From: an uncultured Bacteroidales bacterium
GTDB lineage: Bacteria; Bacteroidota; Bacteroidia; Bacteroidales; UBA932
Direction: 5' to 3'
Assembly: GCA_947253655.1 (NCBI GenBank)
Contig: CAMYAE010000020.1
Span: forward strand, 1 to 38,659
Length of the DNA stretch: 38,659 bases
Translations under genes and position numbers: made by a program
Part shown: one piece after another, positions 25,250-33,773 of the stretch
Layout of the letters: every line of letters begins with the position of its first letter
How positions within the stretch are numbered: position 1 is the first letter of the stretch
The notes under the pieces: model-generated
Databases searched by the model: none
Told to the model about the DNA's origin: nothing
The model's input: only the letters and a program-made list of their open reading frames with translations

Positions 25250-26077
25250 TTATTCTCCGTTGTTTCTGATATCCTCGCCCCAGAACAATTTGCTCGTCAG
25301 AGCCTTTACAAAACTGGATTTTGCGAGGCGGATACGCTTGAGCGAAAATTGTGCCATAGAAACTGTTATCGATGCCTCAGGACTGATTGTCAAAGACCTG
25401 TTGTCAGTCGTCATCTCCGCCGTATCGTCGCGTGTCTCTATAGATATGTCCACTACCGAGGTGTTCGGCACCACAAGAGGGCGGACATTGAGGTTGTGCG
25501 GGGATATAGGGGCTATAACCAGCACCTTGGCTTCGGGAAGGCAAATCGGGCCGCCGACACTCAGAGAATAGGCTGTTGAGCCTGAAGATGTTGCGACCAG
25601 CAGGCCGTCAGCCCAATATGTCGGCAGGGTGTTCTTGTCTATAGACACTTTTATTCCAAGCACGGCCGGACCGTTTCTGTGCACCGTCACCTCATTCAAC
25701 GCATAAGGCCAGAACCCTTCAGGAAGTTCTATATTTTCCCCTTTGACGGAAGCGTGCAGCATTGTACGTCTCTCTATAGTATATTCTCCGTTCAAAATTG
25801 CGTTAACGACATTTTCAGGGCTATTCTCGGACAGAAAGCCTAGACGCCCCAAGTTGACGCCTATGATAGGTATTCCGCTGGCAGCCACCCTTTTGGAAGC
25901 TGAAAGGAAGGTGCCGTCCCCACCAATACTCATAACCATATCGGTATCGGACCTGAGATCATCCCTGCTATCGACATTATACAATTCGCACCCGGCAGCC
26001 TTAAGCCCGGCAAACATCTCTTTCAATACCGGACTGTTTTCATAGGACTTGTCTTTAATATAAAACCCTATTTTCAT
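25250..26077 (-). CDS. nadK: NAD kinase
   Basis: Phosphorylates NAD to NADP. With the ATG at 26077 the protein is 275 aa and starts MKIGFYIKDK; eight further upstream residues (to 26101) are possible but unlike the family and would run across the -7 element. The GGDGT motif is at 52-56 with catalytic Asp54, and ALNEVTVHR and the SSGSTAYSLSVGGP segment follow. It is the first gene of nadK-uppS-bamA-ompH and is divergent from pdxJ. Confidence 0.95.
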   Translation of the reverse strand: MKIGFYIKDKSYENSPVLKEMFAGLKAAGCELYNVDSRDDLRSDTDMVMSIGGDGTFLSASKRVAASGIPIIGVNLGRLGFLSENSPENVVNAILNGEYTIERRTMLHASVKGENIELPEGFWPYALNEVTVHRNGPAVLGIKVSIDKNTLPTYWADGLLVATSSGSTAYSLSVGGPICLPEAKVLVIAPISPHNLNVRPLVVPNTSVVDISIETRDDTAEMTTDNRSLTISPEASITVSMAQFSLKRIRLAKSSFVKALTSKLFWGEDIRNNGE

Positions 26078-26091
26078 CACCAAAACATCTT

Positions 26092-26107
26092 CTAAATTCA
26101 AATTTAG
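26092..26107. promoter_or_regulatory. Palindrome 1 in the nadK-pdxJ divergent region
   Basis: A perfect 7-2-7 inverted repeat, CTAAATT-CA-AATTTAG. It contains a minus-strand TAAATTTG (26099-26106) that fits the -7 consensus for nadK, so a protein bound here would block that promoter. Confidence 0.5.
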
Positions 26108-26121
26108 GAATTTGTTTACAA

Positions 26122-26137
26122 TATTTGAACAAATATG
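26122..26137. promoter_or_regulatory. Palindrome 2 in the nadK-pdxJ divergent region
   Basis: A perfect 7-2-7 inverted repeat, ATATTTG-AA-CAAATAT, just upstream of a plus-strand TAATTTTG (26141-26148), a -7 match for pdxJ. No correctly spaced -33 element is seen for either promoter, so regulator-dependent expression is possible. Confidence 0.5.
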
Positions 26138-26170
26138 CCTAATTTTGTTTTCAATATATATTTATGGACA

Positions 26171-26890
26171 ATGACAAGATTAAGTGTCAATATCAACAAG
26201 ATAGCAACTATAAGGAATGCCCGGGGAGGGAACATGCCCGATTTGAAAATGGCCGCCGTCAACTGCGAACTTTTTGGGGCAGAGGGCATAACCGTACACC
26301 CTCGGCCAGACGAAAGGCACATCAGATATTCGGACGTTAGAGAAATCCGGCCGGTAGTAAAGACGGAATTCAATATTGAGGGCAATCCCATACCGTCATT
26401 CATAGAGCTCGTGGAAGAAGTGAAGCCCGACCAGGTCACGCTCGTCCCTGATGCACATGACGTGATAACATCCAACTCCGGCTGGGACACTTTGGAGCAC
26501 AGGTCTTTCCTTACTGAAATCTGCAGCAGGTTCAAGTCCTCTGGGATAAGGACTTCGATATTCATAAATCCTGACCCTAAAATGGCTGAGGGGGCGGCAC
26601 TATGCGGAGCCGACAGGGTGGAATTATATACCGAAGGCTATGCGGCAAAATTTCCGTCATGTCCGGAAAAGGCTATTGGGCCATATATCGCAACTGCAAA
26701 AAAGGCAAGAGAATGCGGTCTGGGGCTGAATGCCGGCCATGATCTAAATCTGGAAAATCTCGAATACTATATTAAAAACATACCTTGGACCGATGAAGTT
26801 TCCATAGGCCATGCGATTATCTGCGATGCACTATATATGGGGCTTGAAAAAACTATAAATGCGTATCTCTCCAAAATTAAGATTTTTTGA
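26171..26890 (+). CDS. pdxJ: Pyridoxine 5'-phosphate synthase
   Basis: Condenses 1-deoxy-D-xylulose 5-phosphate with 3-amino-2-oxopropyl phosphate to pyridoxine 5'-phosphate (vitamin B6). From the ATG at 26171 it is 239 aa, starting MTRLSVNINKIATIRNARGG, the family N-terminus; 12 extra upstream residues in the open frame are not family-like. HPRPDERHI, the LVPD segment and LNAGHDLN are conserved. It shares its substrate DXP with Dxr in this window. Confidence 0.97.
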   Translation: MTRLSVNINKIATIRNARGGNMPDLKMAAVNCELFGAEGITVHPRPDERHIRYSDVREIRPVVKTEFNIEGNPIPSFIELVEEVKPDQVTLVPDAHDVITSNSGWDTLEHRSFLTEICSRFKSSGIRTSIFINPDPKMAEGAALCGADRVELYTEGYAAKFPSCPEKAIGPYIATAKKARECGLGLNAGHDLNLENLEYYIKNIPWTDEVSIGHAIICDALYMGLEKTINAYLSKIKIF

Positions 26891-26891
26891 G

Positions 26892-26899
26892 TACATTTG
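26892..26899 (+). promoter_or_regulatory. Putative -7 element for the OmpH-like gene
   Basis: TACATTTG matches TAnnTTTG directly after the pdxJ stop, 54 nt before the next ATG. No TTG is found at the expected -33 position. Confidence 0.45.
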
Positions 26900-26953
26900 C
26901 ATCATATAGCCTTATCGGCCATTAATAACTGAAAAATAAAAATAAAGCATAAA

Positions 26954-27589
26954 ATGAAGAACACTCCAATTATCCTCAGCGTAATAGCCTTGATCGCTGT
27001 CGCTGTATTATTTGTATTGCAGCTTACATCCGGCAAATGCAACAAAACCAATCCGACTCCCGGTGAAAGTACTGAAGCCTCTGTCGGAAAAGGCGATGTT
27101 GTCTATTTCAACCTTGACAGGGTGCTACAGGAATACGATATGGCTAACGATCTCCGCTCGACCGTAGAGTCCAAGGTGCAGGGAATCAACCAAGAAGTGA
27201 ACAGAAGGGGCAATAAGCTTCAGGGCGATGTAAACGCATTCCAGGAAAAAATCAACAAAGGCCTGATTACCAGATCAGTAGCAGAAGTGCAGGGGCAGAA
27301 ACTCCAGCAGCAGCAGAACGATTTCAACAACTACGCAGCCCAGAAGCAGCAGGAAATAAATGAGGAGCAGACGGTTATGATGAACCAGATTGGTGATGCA
27401 ATCAAGAAGTTCATTGATAAATACAATGAGACCAAGCAGTATGCCCTCATTATTGCCACCCAAGGAGACGTACTTCCTGCTCCCGTCGTTGCAGGAAACT
27501 CGACTTTAGACATAACAGATGATATTCTTGCAGGTCTCAACGACGAATATGTGAAGAACAAGGCATCCAAAGCCTCTGAGAAGAAATAA
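26954..27589 (+). CDS. OmpH/Skp-like protein, membrane anchored
   Basis: A 211-aa protein with an uncleaved-looking hydrophobic N-terminal helix (about 5-24), a spacer, then an OmpH-like core: strand GDVVYFNLDRVLQEY, a Gln-rich coiled-coil (about 70-160) and the strand ALIIATQGDVL followed by NSTLDITDDILAGLN, the standard OmpH C-terminal signature. It is the second Skp paralogue of the window and differs from the one at 21259 by its membrane anchor. The next gene (LysM protein) starts 15 nt downstream, so the pair is likely co-expressed at the cell envelope. Confidence 0.85.
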   Translation: MKNTPIILSVIALIAVAVLFVLQLTSGKCNKTNPTPGESTEASVGKGDVVYFNLDRVLQEYDMANDLRSTVESKVQGINQEVNRRGNKLQGDVNAFQEKINKGLITRSVAEVQGQKLQQQQNDFNNYAAQKQQEINEEQTVMMNQIGDAIKKFIDKYNETKQYALIIATQGDVLPAPVVAGNSTLDITDDILAGLNDEYVKNKASKASEKK

Positions 27590-27604
27590 TAGGAAATCTG
27601 CCTG

Positions 27605-29275
27605 ATGCGACGAATATTTATATTGCTGACATTGTTCTTGTGCGTTGCTGCCAATTTCGCTTCCGCACAAGAATACGTCCAGACACCTGTCACGGTTTCA
27701 ACCGATAAGGTGCGTGGAAATGACGGTAAAATATATTATTCACATGTCGTAAAGGAACGTCAGACCCTTTTTTCCATAGCAAAAGCCTACGGAGTCACTG
27801 TAGATGCCATCTGCGATGCCAATCCGACAATGAATCTAAGGCAGGAGGGGCTGAAAAACAACTCTATAATTCTGATACCGGTAGTTGCCGGAACGGAAAA
27901 GGTGGGCAAGACAGAGGAAGAAACACCGCCTGCCGAAGAATCGGATTATTTCATCCATGTTGTAAAATGGTATGAGACCCTTAACGGTATTTCCAGGAAA
28001 TACGGTGTGGACGCGGAAGACATTATGTATCTCAACGGTCTGAAAGACAAGAAGTTGAAGAGCAGAATGAAGTTGAAGATTCCGAGAGGTCCTATCGAGC
28101 GTAAAGATTTGGAAACAGAGCAGGAAAAGCCTGTAGATAAAGTGACACCTGAGGAAGCGACAGATAAGGAAGAGGACGAGACTTCAATTGCCGAACAGAA
28201 GGAAAGCATCTTCAATTGGGGTGTTTTCAACAGAAAAAATACCGTGAATGCCGTGCTCATGCTGCCTTTCGATGCCGGCGGCAATCCGAGCGAAAGCAAT
28301 CTCGATTTCTATTGCGGAGTGCTGACTGCATTGAAAACGCTAAAAGAAGATGGGGTAAGCACTGATATCAGCGTATATGATGTTGCAGGAGGAAAAATTC
28401 CCGTTACAGTCGAAAGGATAAAGGCCAGCGACATTATTATAGGGCCTATCGACCCGGCAAGTATAACAAAGGTGCTTGCAATCAACCCCGGCAACACCCC
28501 GATTGTGTCGCCTTTGAACCATAAGGCCATATCGCTTGTCGCTACAAATCCTGCTTTAATACAGACTCCGTCTTCCTACAATTCACAATACAAGGATATA
28601 GCCGATTGGGTTTATTCCGAGAAAGAGGCCGGAGACAAGGTTGTGCTGATTTCCGAGACCTCTCCAAGAAACGCCTTGGTGAAGAATTCAATAACAGCCC
28701 AGCTCTACGAAGCAGGTGTAGGCCATGTCCAATTCTCATATAACATCCTTGAGGGAAGAAAAGCTGTGGGTGGATTGACAAACATAATGACATCCTCAGG
28801 CACAAACAGAGTTGTAATCGCCTCGGACAGTGAGGCTTTTGTCTCAGATGTGGTGAGAAATCTCACTACTATCGCACATTCCGGCAAGGATATAATAATT
28901 TATGCCCCGTCCAAAATCAGATCTTTCGATACAATAGAAACGGAAAGTCTGCATAACCTAAATCTGCACACTTCAACATCTTATTTCATTGATTACACCG
29001 ATCCTGCGGTCAAAAAATTCCTTATGACCTATAGAGCGCTCTACAATACGGAGCCGAGTCAGTTCTCATATCAAGGATATGACATTGCATATTATTTCAT
29101 AAGCACCTGTGCCAAATACGGGAACAGCTGGAGAAAGCATCTTGCAAGCAGAAAGCGGGTTAAAATGCTCCAGTCCGATTTTTTATTCTCCAGACAAGGA
29201 AATGGCGGATATGAGAACAGTGGCATCAGGCGTGTGATCTACAACAAGAACTTCACAATCACACTCGCCAAATAA
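27605..29275 (+). CDS. LysM protein with a periplasmic-binding-protein-like domain
   Basis: A 556-aa secreted protein with a signal peptide (1-21), two LysM peptidoglycan-binding domains (about 45-92 and 116-160) and an acidic Glu/Lys linker (165-195). A large C-terminal domain (about 205-545) resembles type I periplasmic binding proteins of the Leu/Ile/Val class (IIGPIDPASI, a PIVSPLNH segment, FSYQGYDIAYYF). Such LysM plus LIVBP-like proteins occur in Bacteroidota; by comparison with LpoA-type proteins the domain may sense or regulate cell-wall synthesis, not import amino acids, but this is inference. No ABC transporter is adjacent. It converges on recN with only 2 nt between stops. Confidence 0.85.
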   Translation: MRRIFILLTLFLCVAANFASAQEYVQTPVTVSTDKVRGNDGKIYYSHVVKERQTLFSIAKAYGVTVDAICDANPTMNLRQEGLKNNSIILIPVVAGTEKVGKTEEETPPAEESDYFIHVVKWYETLNGISRKYGVDAEDIMYLNGLKDKKLKSRMKLKIPRGPIERKDLETEQEKPVDKVTPEEATDKEEDETSIAEQKESIFNWGVFNRKNTVNAVLMLPFDAGGNPSESNLDFYCGVLTALKTLKEDGVSTDISVYDVAGGKIPVTVERIKASDIIIGPIDPASITKVLAINPGNTPIVSPLNHKAISLVATNPALIQTPSSYNSQYKDIADWVYSEKEAGDKVVLISETSPRNALVKNSITAQLYEAGVGHVQFSYNILEGRKAVGGLTNIMTSSGTNRVVIASDSEAFVSDVVRNLTTIAHSGKDIIIYAPSKIRSFDTIETESLHNLNLHTSTSYFIDYTDPAVKKFLMTYRALYNTEPSQFSYQGYDIAYYFISTCAKYGNSWRKHLASRKRVKMLQSDFLFSRQGNGGYENSGIRRVIYNKNFTITLAK

Positions 29276-29277
29276 TT

Positions 29278-30954
29278 CTATTTGAAGTTATTGCCGACAA
29301 AAGATCTGGCATTTGCGACAGCTTCGGGAGTTATCGTCGATCCGCTCAGCATTCTGGCTATTTCCATAATACGGTCTTCGCCCTCAATTTTCCTGATGTC
29401 GGTGCGAGGAGCCTCTCCATCAATTTCTTTTGTAACAAGATAGTGGGCGTCGCCTTTTGCCGCCACCTGCGGCAGATGAGTGATTGCAAAGACCTGCATA
29501 TCCTCTCCCATTGCACAAATCATAGAGCCCATCTTGTCGGCCACACTACCGGAAACCCCCGTATCTATTTCATCGAAAACCATTGAGGGCATATTTGTAT
29601 ATTTGGCCAGCATGGCTTTCAGACAAAGCATAATCCTCGACATCTCTCCGCCCGAAGCACATTTAGACACTTCGATAGGGGCATTTCCAGAGGCGGAAAA
29701 AAGAAATGTCACCTCATCTTTCCCTGTAGCAGAGACCTCGGTCTCGGTCAGACGAACTTCAAATACTGCCTTTTCAAGCTCTAAGTTACGTATGGAATTA
29801 CCTACAACATTCTCAAAGTCAATCAGATGTCCTTTGCGTGACTCATGTAGGGCTTCGCAGATTGAGCAAAGCTTTTTCCTATGCTCCCCGACCCGCACTT
29901 CAAGCATTTTCTTCTGCTCCTCTATCCTTTCCGTGTCAAGAAGATTTTCGGAAAGCTCGTTCTTCATTGCAAGAAGCTCCTGCACATTGCCGCATGAGTA
30001 GATTTTCAGCAAATCGTACAACAACGACAGTCGCTCCTCCACTTTTTCTAAGGTGCCAGCAGAGACATCGACCGAAGATTCTATCTTCAATATCTCCTCT
30101 TTGATATCATTTATATCTATTCTTGCAGATTCCACCCTGTCTGCAAGCGCAGAAGCCTCAGGAATGTATGTACCGGTCTTTGAAAGCAACCTTACAGCCT
30201 CCTTAAGCACCGTATCGAGCTCTCGCACATCCTCCCGTCCCTGGTCGGACAAACAGGCGGCCGCCTGAAAAAGGCTCTCCTTTATATCCTCCGCATTTGA
30301 GAGACGCTTCTGCTCGGCCTCCAGCTCCTCCAATTCTCCTTCTTTCAATCCTGCAGCCTCCAATCTGTCAAGCCTTGACCGGTTGTAATCTTTCTCCTTT
30401 ACAGCCTCGTCCAATCGCAGTGACACTTCGTTTAATTGCTTTTCAGCTGAGACGAGAGACTTGTATGACTGCCGGCATTGTTCAAGCAAGTCTGAGTTGC
30501 CGGCATAATGGTCAAGTATGGAAAGCTGGAACTGCCTGTCTTTCAGCAGAATGGTTGCATGCTGAGAATGAATGTCCAAAAGCCTGTCGGATATTTCTCC
30601 GAGCAGCCTCACGTTTACGGGTTCATCATTCACAAAAGACCGGGAACGGCCGGACTTTGACATGACTCTTCTTATCACAAGAATGCCTCCGTTCCAATCA
30701 AGACCGTTTTCTTCAATTATTGCCTGCACTGCCTCATCCCCCTCTACTGAAAATTCCGCCTCTACTACGCAATTATCTCCGGAAGAGCCGACCATAGAGG
30801 TGTCGGACCGTGCACCGAGCACAAGCGACAGAGCTCCGAGAATTATTGACTTACCTGCTCCGGTCTGTCCGGTAATAATAATCAGACCCGCCGGGAATTC
30901 GATATCCAGCGAGTCTATAAGAGCATAGTTCTTGATCTGCAGGCTCCTTAGCAT
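29278..30954 (-). CDS. recN: DNA repair protein RecN
   Basis: An SMC-like ATPase acting in double-strand-break repair. In 558 aa it has an N-terminal Walker A GQTGAGKS (29-36), long coiled-coil arms (about 150-380), an ABC signature region (SGGEMSRIMLCLK) and Walker B with the RecN-type DEIDTGVSG. The full length is present. It is the last gene of trxB-bamD-rpoZ-like-recN and lies 10 nt downstream of the omega-like gene. Confidence 0.97.
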   Translation of the reverse strand: MLRSLQIKNYALIDSLDIEFPAGLIIITGQTGAGKSIILGALSLVLGARSDTSMVGSSGDNCVVEAEFSVEGDEAVQAIIEENGLDWNGGILVIRRVMSKSGRSRSFVNDEPVNVRLLGEISDRLLDIHSQHATILLKDRQFQLSILDHYAGNSDLLEQCRQSYKSLVSAEKQLNEVSLRLDEAVKEKDYNRSRLDRLEAAGLKEGELEELEAEQKRLSNAEDIKESLFQAAACLSDQGREDVRELDTVLKEAVRLLSKTGTYIPEASALADRVESARIDINDIKEEILKIESSVDVSAGTLEKVEERLSLLYDLLKIYSCGNVQELLAMKNELSENLLDTERIEEQKKMLEVRVGEHRKKLCSICEALHESRKGHLIDFENVVGNSIRNLELEKAVFEVRLTETEVSATGKDEVTFLFSASGNAPIEVSKCASGGEMSRIMLCLKAMLAKYTNMPSMVFDEIDTGVSGSVADKMGSMICAMGEDMQVFAITHLPQVAAKGDAHYLVTKEIDGEAPRTDIRKIEGEDRIMEIARMLSGSTITPEAVANARSFVGNNFK

Positions 30955-30964
30955 ATCATTGCGA

Positions 30965-31303
30965 TTATTCGGCCGTATTCTGACCTTTTTCGTCGTGATT
31001 TGCTATTCTGTATTCGAGCTCTCCTGCAAGGAATTCTTCTGTGGCAACAAGGCTCGGTTTAGACTGTTTTTCGTAAAACTTGGATATTTCTATCTGCTCA
31101 CGGTTTTCGAAGACCTCCTCCATTGTGTCACGGTCGCTTCTGAAATCCTCAAGCTTCTTGTACAATTCCTTTTTGTCGGCAGCAGAAATCTGATTTGCCC
31201 TTTTGGCTATTATCGCCACTGTCTTATAAAGATTACCGGTCGGTTTTGAAAGATATTTCACATCCCTGGTAATTGTGTTAGTAGGCACTTTTTTCCTATC
31301 CAT
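30965..31303 (-). CDS. rpoZ: RNA polymerase omega-like subunit (Rpb6 type, Bacteroidota)
   Basis: A 112-aa small protein with the conserved Bacteroidota omega/Rpb6 pattern: NTITRDV, PTGNLYKTVAIIAKRANQI, FENREQIEISKFYEKQ. It is thought to help assemble and stabilise RNA polymerase. It sits between bamD and recN. The C-terminal tail is acidic and variable. It has 88 nt of A/T-rich leader after the bamD stop, in which I find no consensus promoter. Confidence 0.88.
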   Translation of the reverse strand: MDRKKVPTNTITRDVKYLSKPTGNLYKTVAIIAKRANQISAADKKELYKKLEDFRSDRDTMEEVFENREQIEISKFYEKQSKPSLVATEEFLAGELEYRIANHDEKGQNTAE

Positions 31304-31391
31304 AATAAATTATTGTTTCTTAAAATTCATTTCAGCCCAATAAGGCCTTTATAAATATATACGTAGGGGCGTCTATAAAAGTTTCAAAAGT

Positions 31392-32285
31392 TTATTTTTG
31401 TCTTTTCTCCAGCTTTGAGACCGCCTTTCGTGCTTTCTCAAAATCCCTTTCTGTCATTTTATCATCCGGGTTATCTATTCCGGCATAATTGCCGGTTGCT
31501 CTCTTTGCCCTCGAATAGAGAACGTCAAGCTCTTTTTTATATGGAGAATCCGGCATCTCCCCGATAAAGTTGAGATAATCGTCAATAAAAGTCATATACC
31601 TCTCCCTCTGCTTCTCAGGCACGCTCAAATGAGCATATTTATATGAAGACATTGCTATATAATATAATATGTCCTCCCTATATATATTATCTGCGTCATC
31701 TCTCAAAACGTTCTTGAAAGCCACCCTTGAAGCCTTATAATCCTCCATATTATAATATAGCTTGGCTCCCTCATAAGCTTTCCTGTCTAAGCGGCCGTTA
31801 AGATCCTGAAGCATTGATTTACACTCGCTCATGTGCCCATTGTCGGTATAGTCCCTGACATATTCGTTAATGGCATTTATGGCACTGTAGGTCGGCGAAG
31901 GGTCGAGTTCATACCTCAAAGTCGATTTATAGAGGCAATCCACACGCAGAAATCTTGCCTCCTCGGCGAATGCACTTCGCGGATATGTTTCTATAAATCT
32001 GGAAAAATTGGTTTCGGCCGTATAGAAATCCTTGAATTTATAATTGCTCAGTCCCCAGAAATACTGGACGGTGTCATCCCTTTCCGTGCCGTTCGTCAAT
32101 ACGGCAAGGGATTCAAACAGACCTGCGGCTTTCTGGTACTTACCTGCATTAAAATATTCGAAGGCGCTCTTATATTTGGCCTCTACATCATTGCTGTTCA
32201 ACAAAGTGTCATATTGAGACTTGCATGAAGATGCCAATACCAATGACGCCGCAACGGCTAATGCGATTTTCAAAAAATTTCTCAT
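31392..32285 (-). CDS. bamD: Outer membrane assembly lipoprotein BamD
   Basis: A 297-aa lipoprotein (lipobox ending ASSC, Cys about 21) made of TPR-like helical repeats, for example AFEYFNAGKYQKAAGLFE and NFSRFIETYPRSAFAEEA, the BamD/YfiO hallmark. It partners BamA (in this window) in beta-barrel assembly. It starts 5 nt after trxB. A charged C-terminal tail (EKARKAVSKLEKRQK) is typical. Confidence 0.93.
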   Translation of the reverse strand: MRNFLKIALAVAASLVLASSCKSQYDTLLNSNDVEAKYKSAFEYFNAGKYQKAAGLFESLAVLTNGTERDDTVQYFWGLSNYKFKDFYTAETNFSRFIETYPRSAFAEEARFLRVDCLYKSTLRYELDPSPTYSAINAINEYVRDYTDNGHMSECKSMLQDLNGRLDRKAYEGAKLYYNMEDYKASRVAFKNVLRDDADNIYREDILYYIAMSSYKYAHLSVPEKQRERYMTFIDDYLNFIGEMPDSPYKKELDVLYSRAKRATGNYAGIDNPDDKMTERDFEKARKAVSKLEKRQK

Positions 32286-32290
32286 TCTTA

Positions 32291-33217
32291 TTATTTTTTC
32301 ATGCTCAAAAACCTCTCTGCTTCTAGGGCTGCTCCACAGCCTGAAGCGGCGGCTGTAACGGCCTGCCTGTAGTTCGGATCCTGGACATCACCGGCGGCGA
32401 AAACACCTTCAACATTTGTCCTGTATGTCTTCCCTTCTGTAATGATATATCCGTTCTCATCCGTATTTACCCACTCTTTCACGAGGTCGGAGTTCGGATG
32501 GTGTCCGATTGCCAGGAAAAAGCCGTCTACTTTGATATCAAAAACCTTACCGTCTTTTCTCAATATCCTTACTCCTATAACCCCATTCTCGTCTCCAAGC
32601 ACTTCCTGAGTGTTGCAGTTCCAAAGGATTTCAATGTTAGGTGTGTTCTTGACCTTCTCCTGCATAGCCACAGAGGCCCGAAATACATCTCTGCGGACAA
32701 TCATATACACCTTCTTGCAAAGGTTTGAAAGATAAGTCGCTTCCTCGCAGGCTGTATCTCCCCCGCCCACGACGGCGACATCCTTTTTCCTATAAAAGAA
32801 GCCGTCACATGTGGCACAGGCCGAAACTCCAAGTCCTTTGAATTTCTGCTCGGACGGAAGTCCGAGATATTTTGCAGTAGCTCCTGTGGCAACAATCACG
32901 GTCTCTGCAAGCATTTCGCCTCCCTTGTCGTCGATAGCCTTGAACGGGCGGGACGACAAGTCTATTGACCTTATGACACCCCTCCTTATATCAGCACCGA
33001 ACCGTGCTGCCTGCCCCCTCATGCCGGCCATAAGCTGATTTGCATCAACTCCATTCTCGAAACCGGGATAATTTTCTATATCGGTCGTTGTCGTCAGCTG
33101 GCCGCCGGGCTCCGTCCCCTCATACAGCACAGTACGCAACGAGGCCCTACCGGCATAGATTGCAGCCGTATAGCCGGCCGGCCCGGAGCCTATTATAAGT
33201 AATTCAACTTTTTCCAT
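32291..33217 (-). CDS. trxB: Thioredoxin reductase
   Basis: A FAD/NADPH flavoenzyme of 308 aa that keeps thioredoxin reduced. It has the FAD motif GSGPAGYTAAIYAGRA (10-25), the redox-active CATC (134-137), an NADPH motif GGGDTACEEA and the C-terminal FAD contact GVFAAGDVQDP. It is divergent from a Fur-family regulator; a minus-strand TATCTTTG (33257-33250) is a likely -7 element, near a PerR-box-like palindrome, so peroxide or metal control is plausible. Confidence 0.97.
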   Translation of the reverse strand: MEKVELLIIGSGPAGYTAAIYAGRASLRTVLYEGTEPGGQLTTTTDIENYPGFENGVDANQLMAGMRGQAARFGADIRRGVIRSIDLSSRPFKAIDDKGGEMLAETVIVATGATAKYLGLPSEQKFKGLGVSACATCDGFFYRKKDVAVVGGGDTACEEATYLSNLCKKVYMIVRRDVFRASVAMQEKVKNTPNIEILWNCNTQEVLGDENGVIGVRILRKDGKVFDIKVDGFFLAIGHHPNSDLVKEWVNTDENGYIITEGKTYRTNVEGVFAAGDVQDPNYRQAVTAAASGCGAALEAERFLSMKK

Positions 33218-33249
33218 AAATATGATTTCTTATTCATGTCTATAATTTA

Positions 33250-33257
33250 CAAAGATA
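33250..33257 (-). promoter_or_regulatory. Putative -7 element of trxB
   Basis: The minus strand reads TATCTTTG, an exact TAnnTTTG, 32 nt upstream of the trxB ATG. There is no TTG at the -33 spacing. Confidence 0.5.
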
Positions 33258-33267
33258 ATCAATTATA

Positions 33268-33282
33268 AAATAATTATTATAT
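33268..33282. promoter_or_regulatory. PerR/Fur-box-like operator between trxB and the Fur-family gene
   Basis: The sequence AAATAATTATTATAT matches 12 of the 14 defined positions of the PerR box TTATAATNATTATAA. It overlaps a plus-strand -7 element TATATTTG (33278-33285) of the Fur-family gene, a natural place for autorepression, and lies upstream of trxB. The AT-rich context raises the chance of a random match. Confidence 0.45.
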
Positions 33283-33309
33283 TTGCTTTTCATTATAAGT
33301 TATGGTATT

Positions 33310-33771
33310 ATGATAAATAAGCGTCGAAGGGCCCCGGACATCAACGAATTTCGGTCTCTTCTAAAAAAATATTCATTAAAGGCTACCCCGCAAAGGCTTG
33401 CGGTACATGAGGCGATGCTTGAGTTGGGGCATGCCTCGGCAGATATGGTGGCAGCTACTGTGGAGAAACACGGAAAGACTAAAGTGACGGTGGCTTCCGT
33501 ATATAATATCCTGTCTCAGTTGGCTCTGCTTGGCATATATAGCCATAGGCTTAGCTCTACCAACAAAATGTTTTTCGATGTAAACACATTCAATCACCTT
33601 CACTTGTATGACACTGTAAACAACACATACAAGGATGTCATCGACGATGAACTCTTCGGCATTGTACTTTCAAAGATAAGCCACAGGAGGTTTAAGGGAT
33701 ACAAGGTGGACGGTGTTGATATACAGATACTTTGCCACCCTACCAAAAGGAACAGGCAGGTCATATCCTGA
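33310..33771 (+). CDS. Fur family transcriptional regulator (PerR/Irr-like, without structural zinc cysteines)
   Basis: A 153-aa regulator with a winged-helix domain (LKATPQRLAVHEAM to VYNILSQLALLG, about 20-80) and a dimerisation/metal domain (about 85-150) with FFDVNTFNHLHLYD, the His-rich metal site pattern of PerR/Irr-type members. The two CxxC pairs of classical Fur and PerR are missing; only one Cys remains near the C-terminus. The ATG at 33310 is preferred over 33283, which adds nine hydrophobic residues unlike the family and begins inside the promoter. It is divergent from trxB and 2 nt upstream of a NigD-like lipoprotein gene. Confidence 0.9.
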   Translation: MINKRRRAPDINEFRSLLKKYSLKATPQRLAVHEAMLELGHASADMVAATVEKHGKTKVTVASVYNILSQLALLGIYSHRLSSTNKMFFDVNTFNHLHLYDTVNNTYKDVIDDELFGIVLSKISHRRFKGYKVDGVDIQILCHPTKRNRQVIS

Positions 33772-33773
33772 CA

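Noticed and set aside
33732..33773. Upstream start of the NigD-like lipoprotein
   Set aside because: It lies inside the Fur-family gene and would put 14 polar residues before the signal peptide; the ATG at 33774 gives a clean lipoprotein leader.
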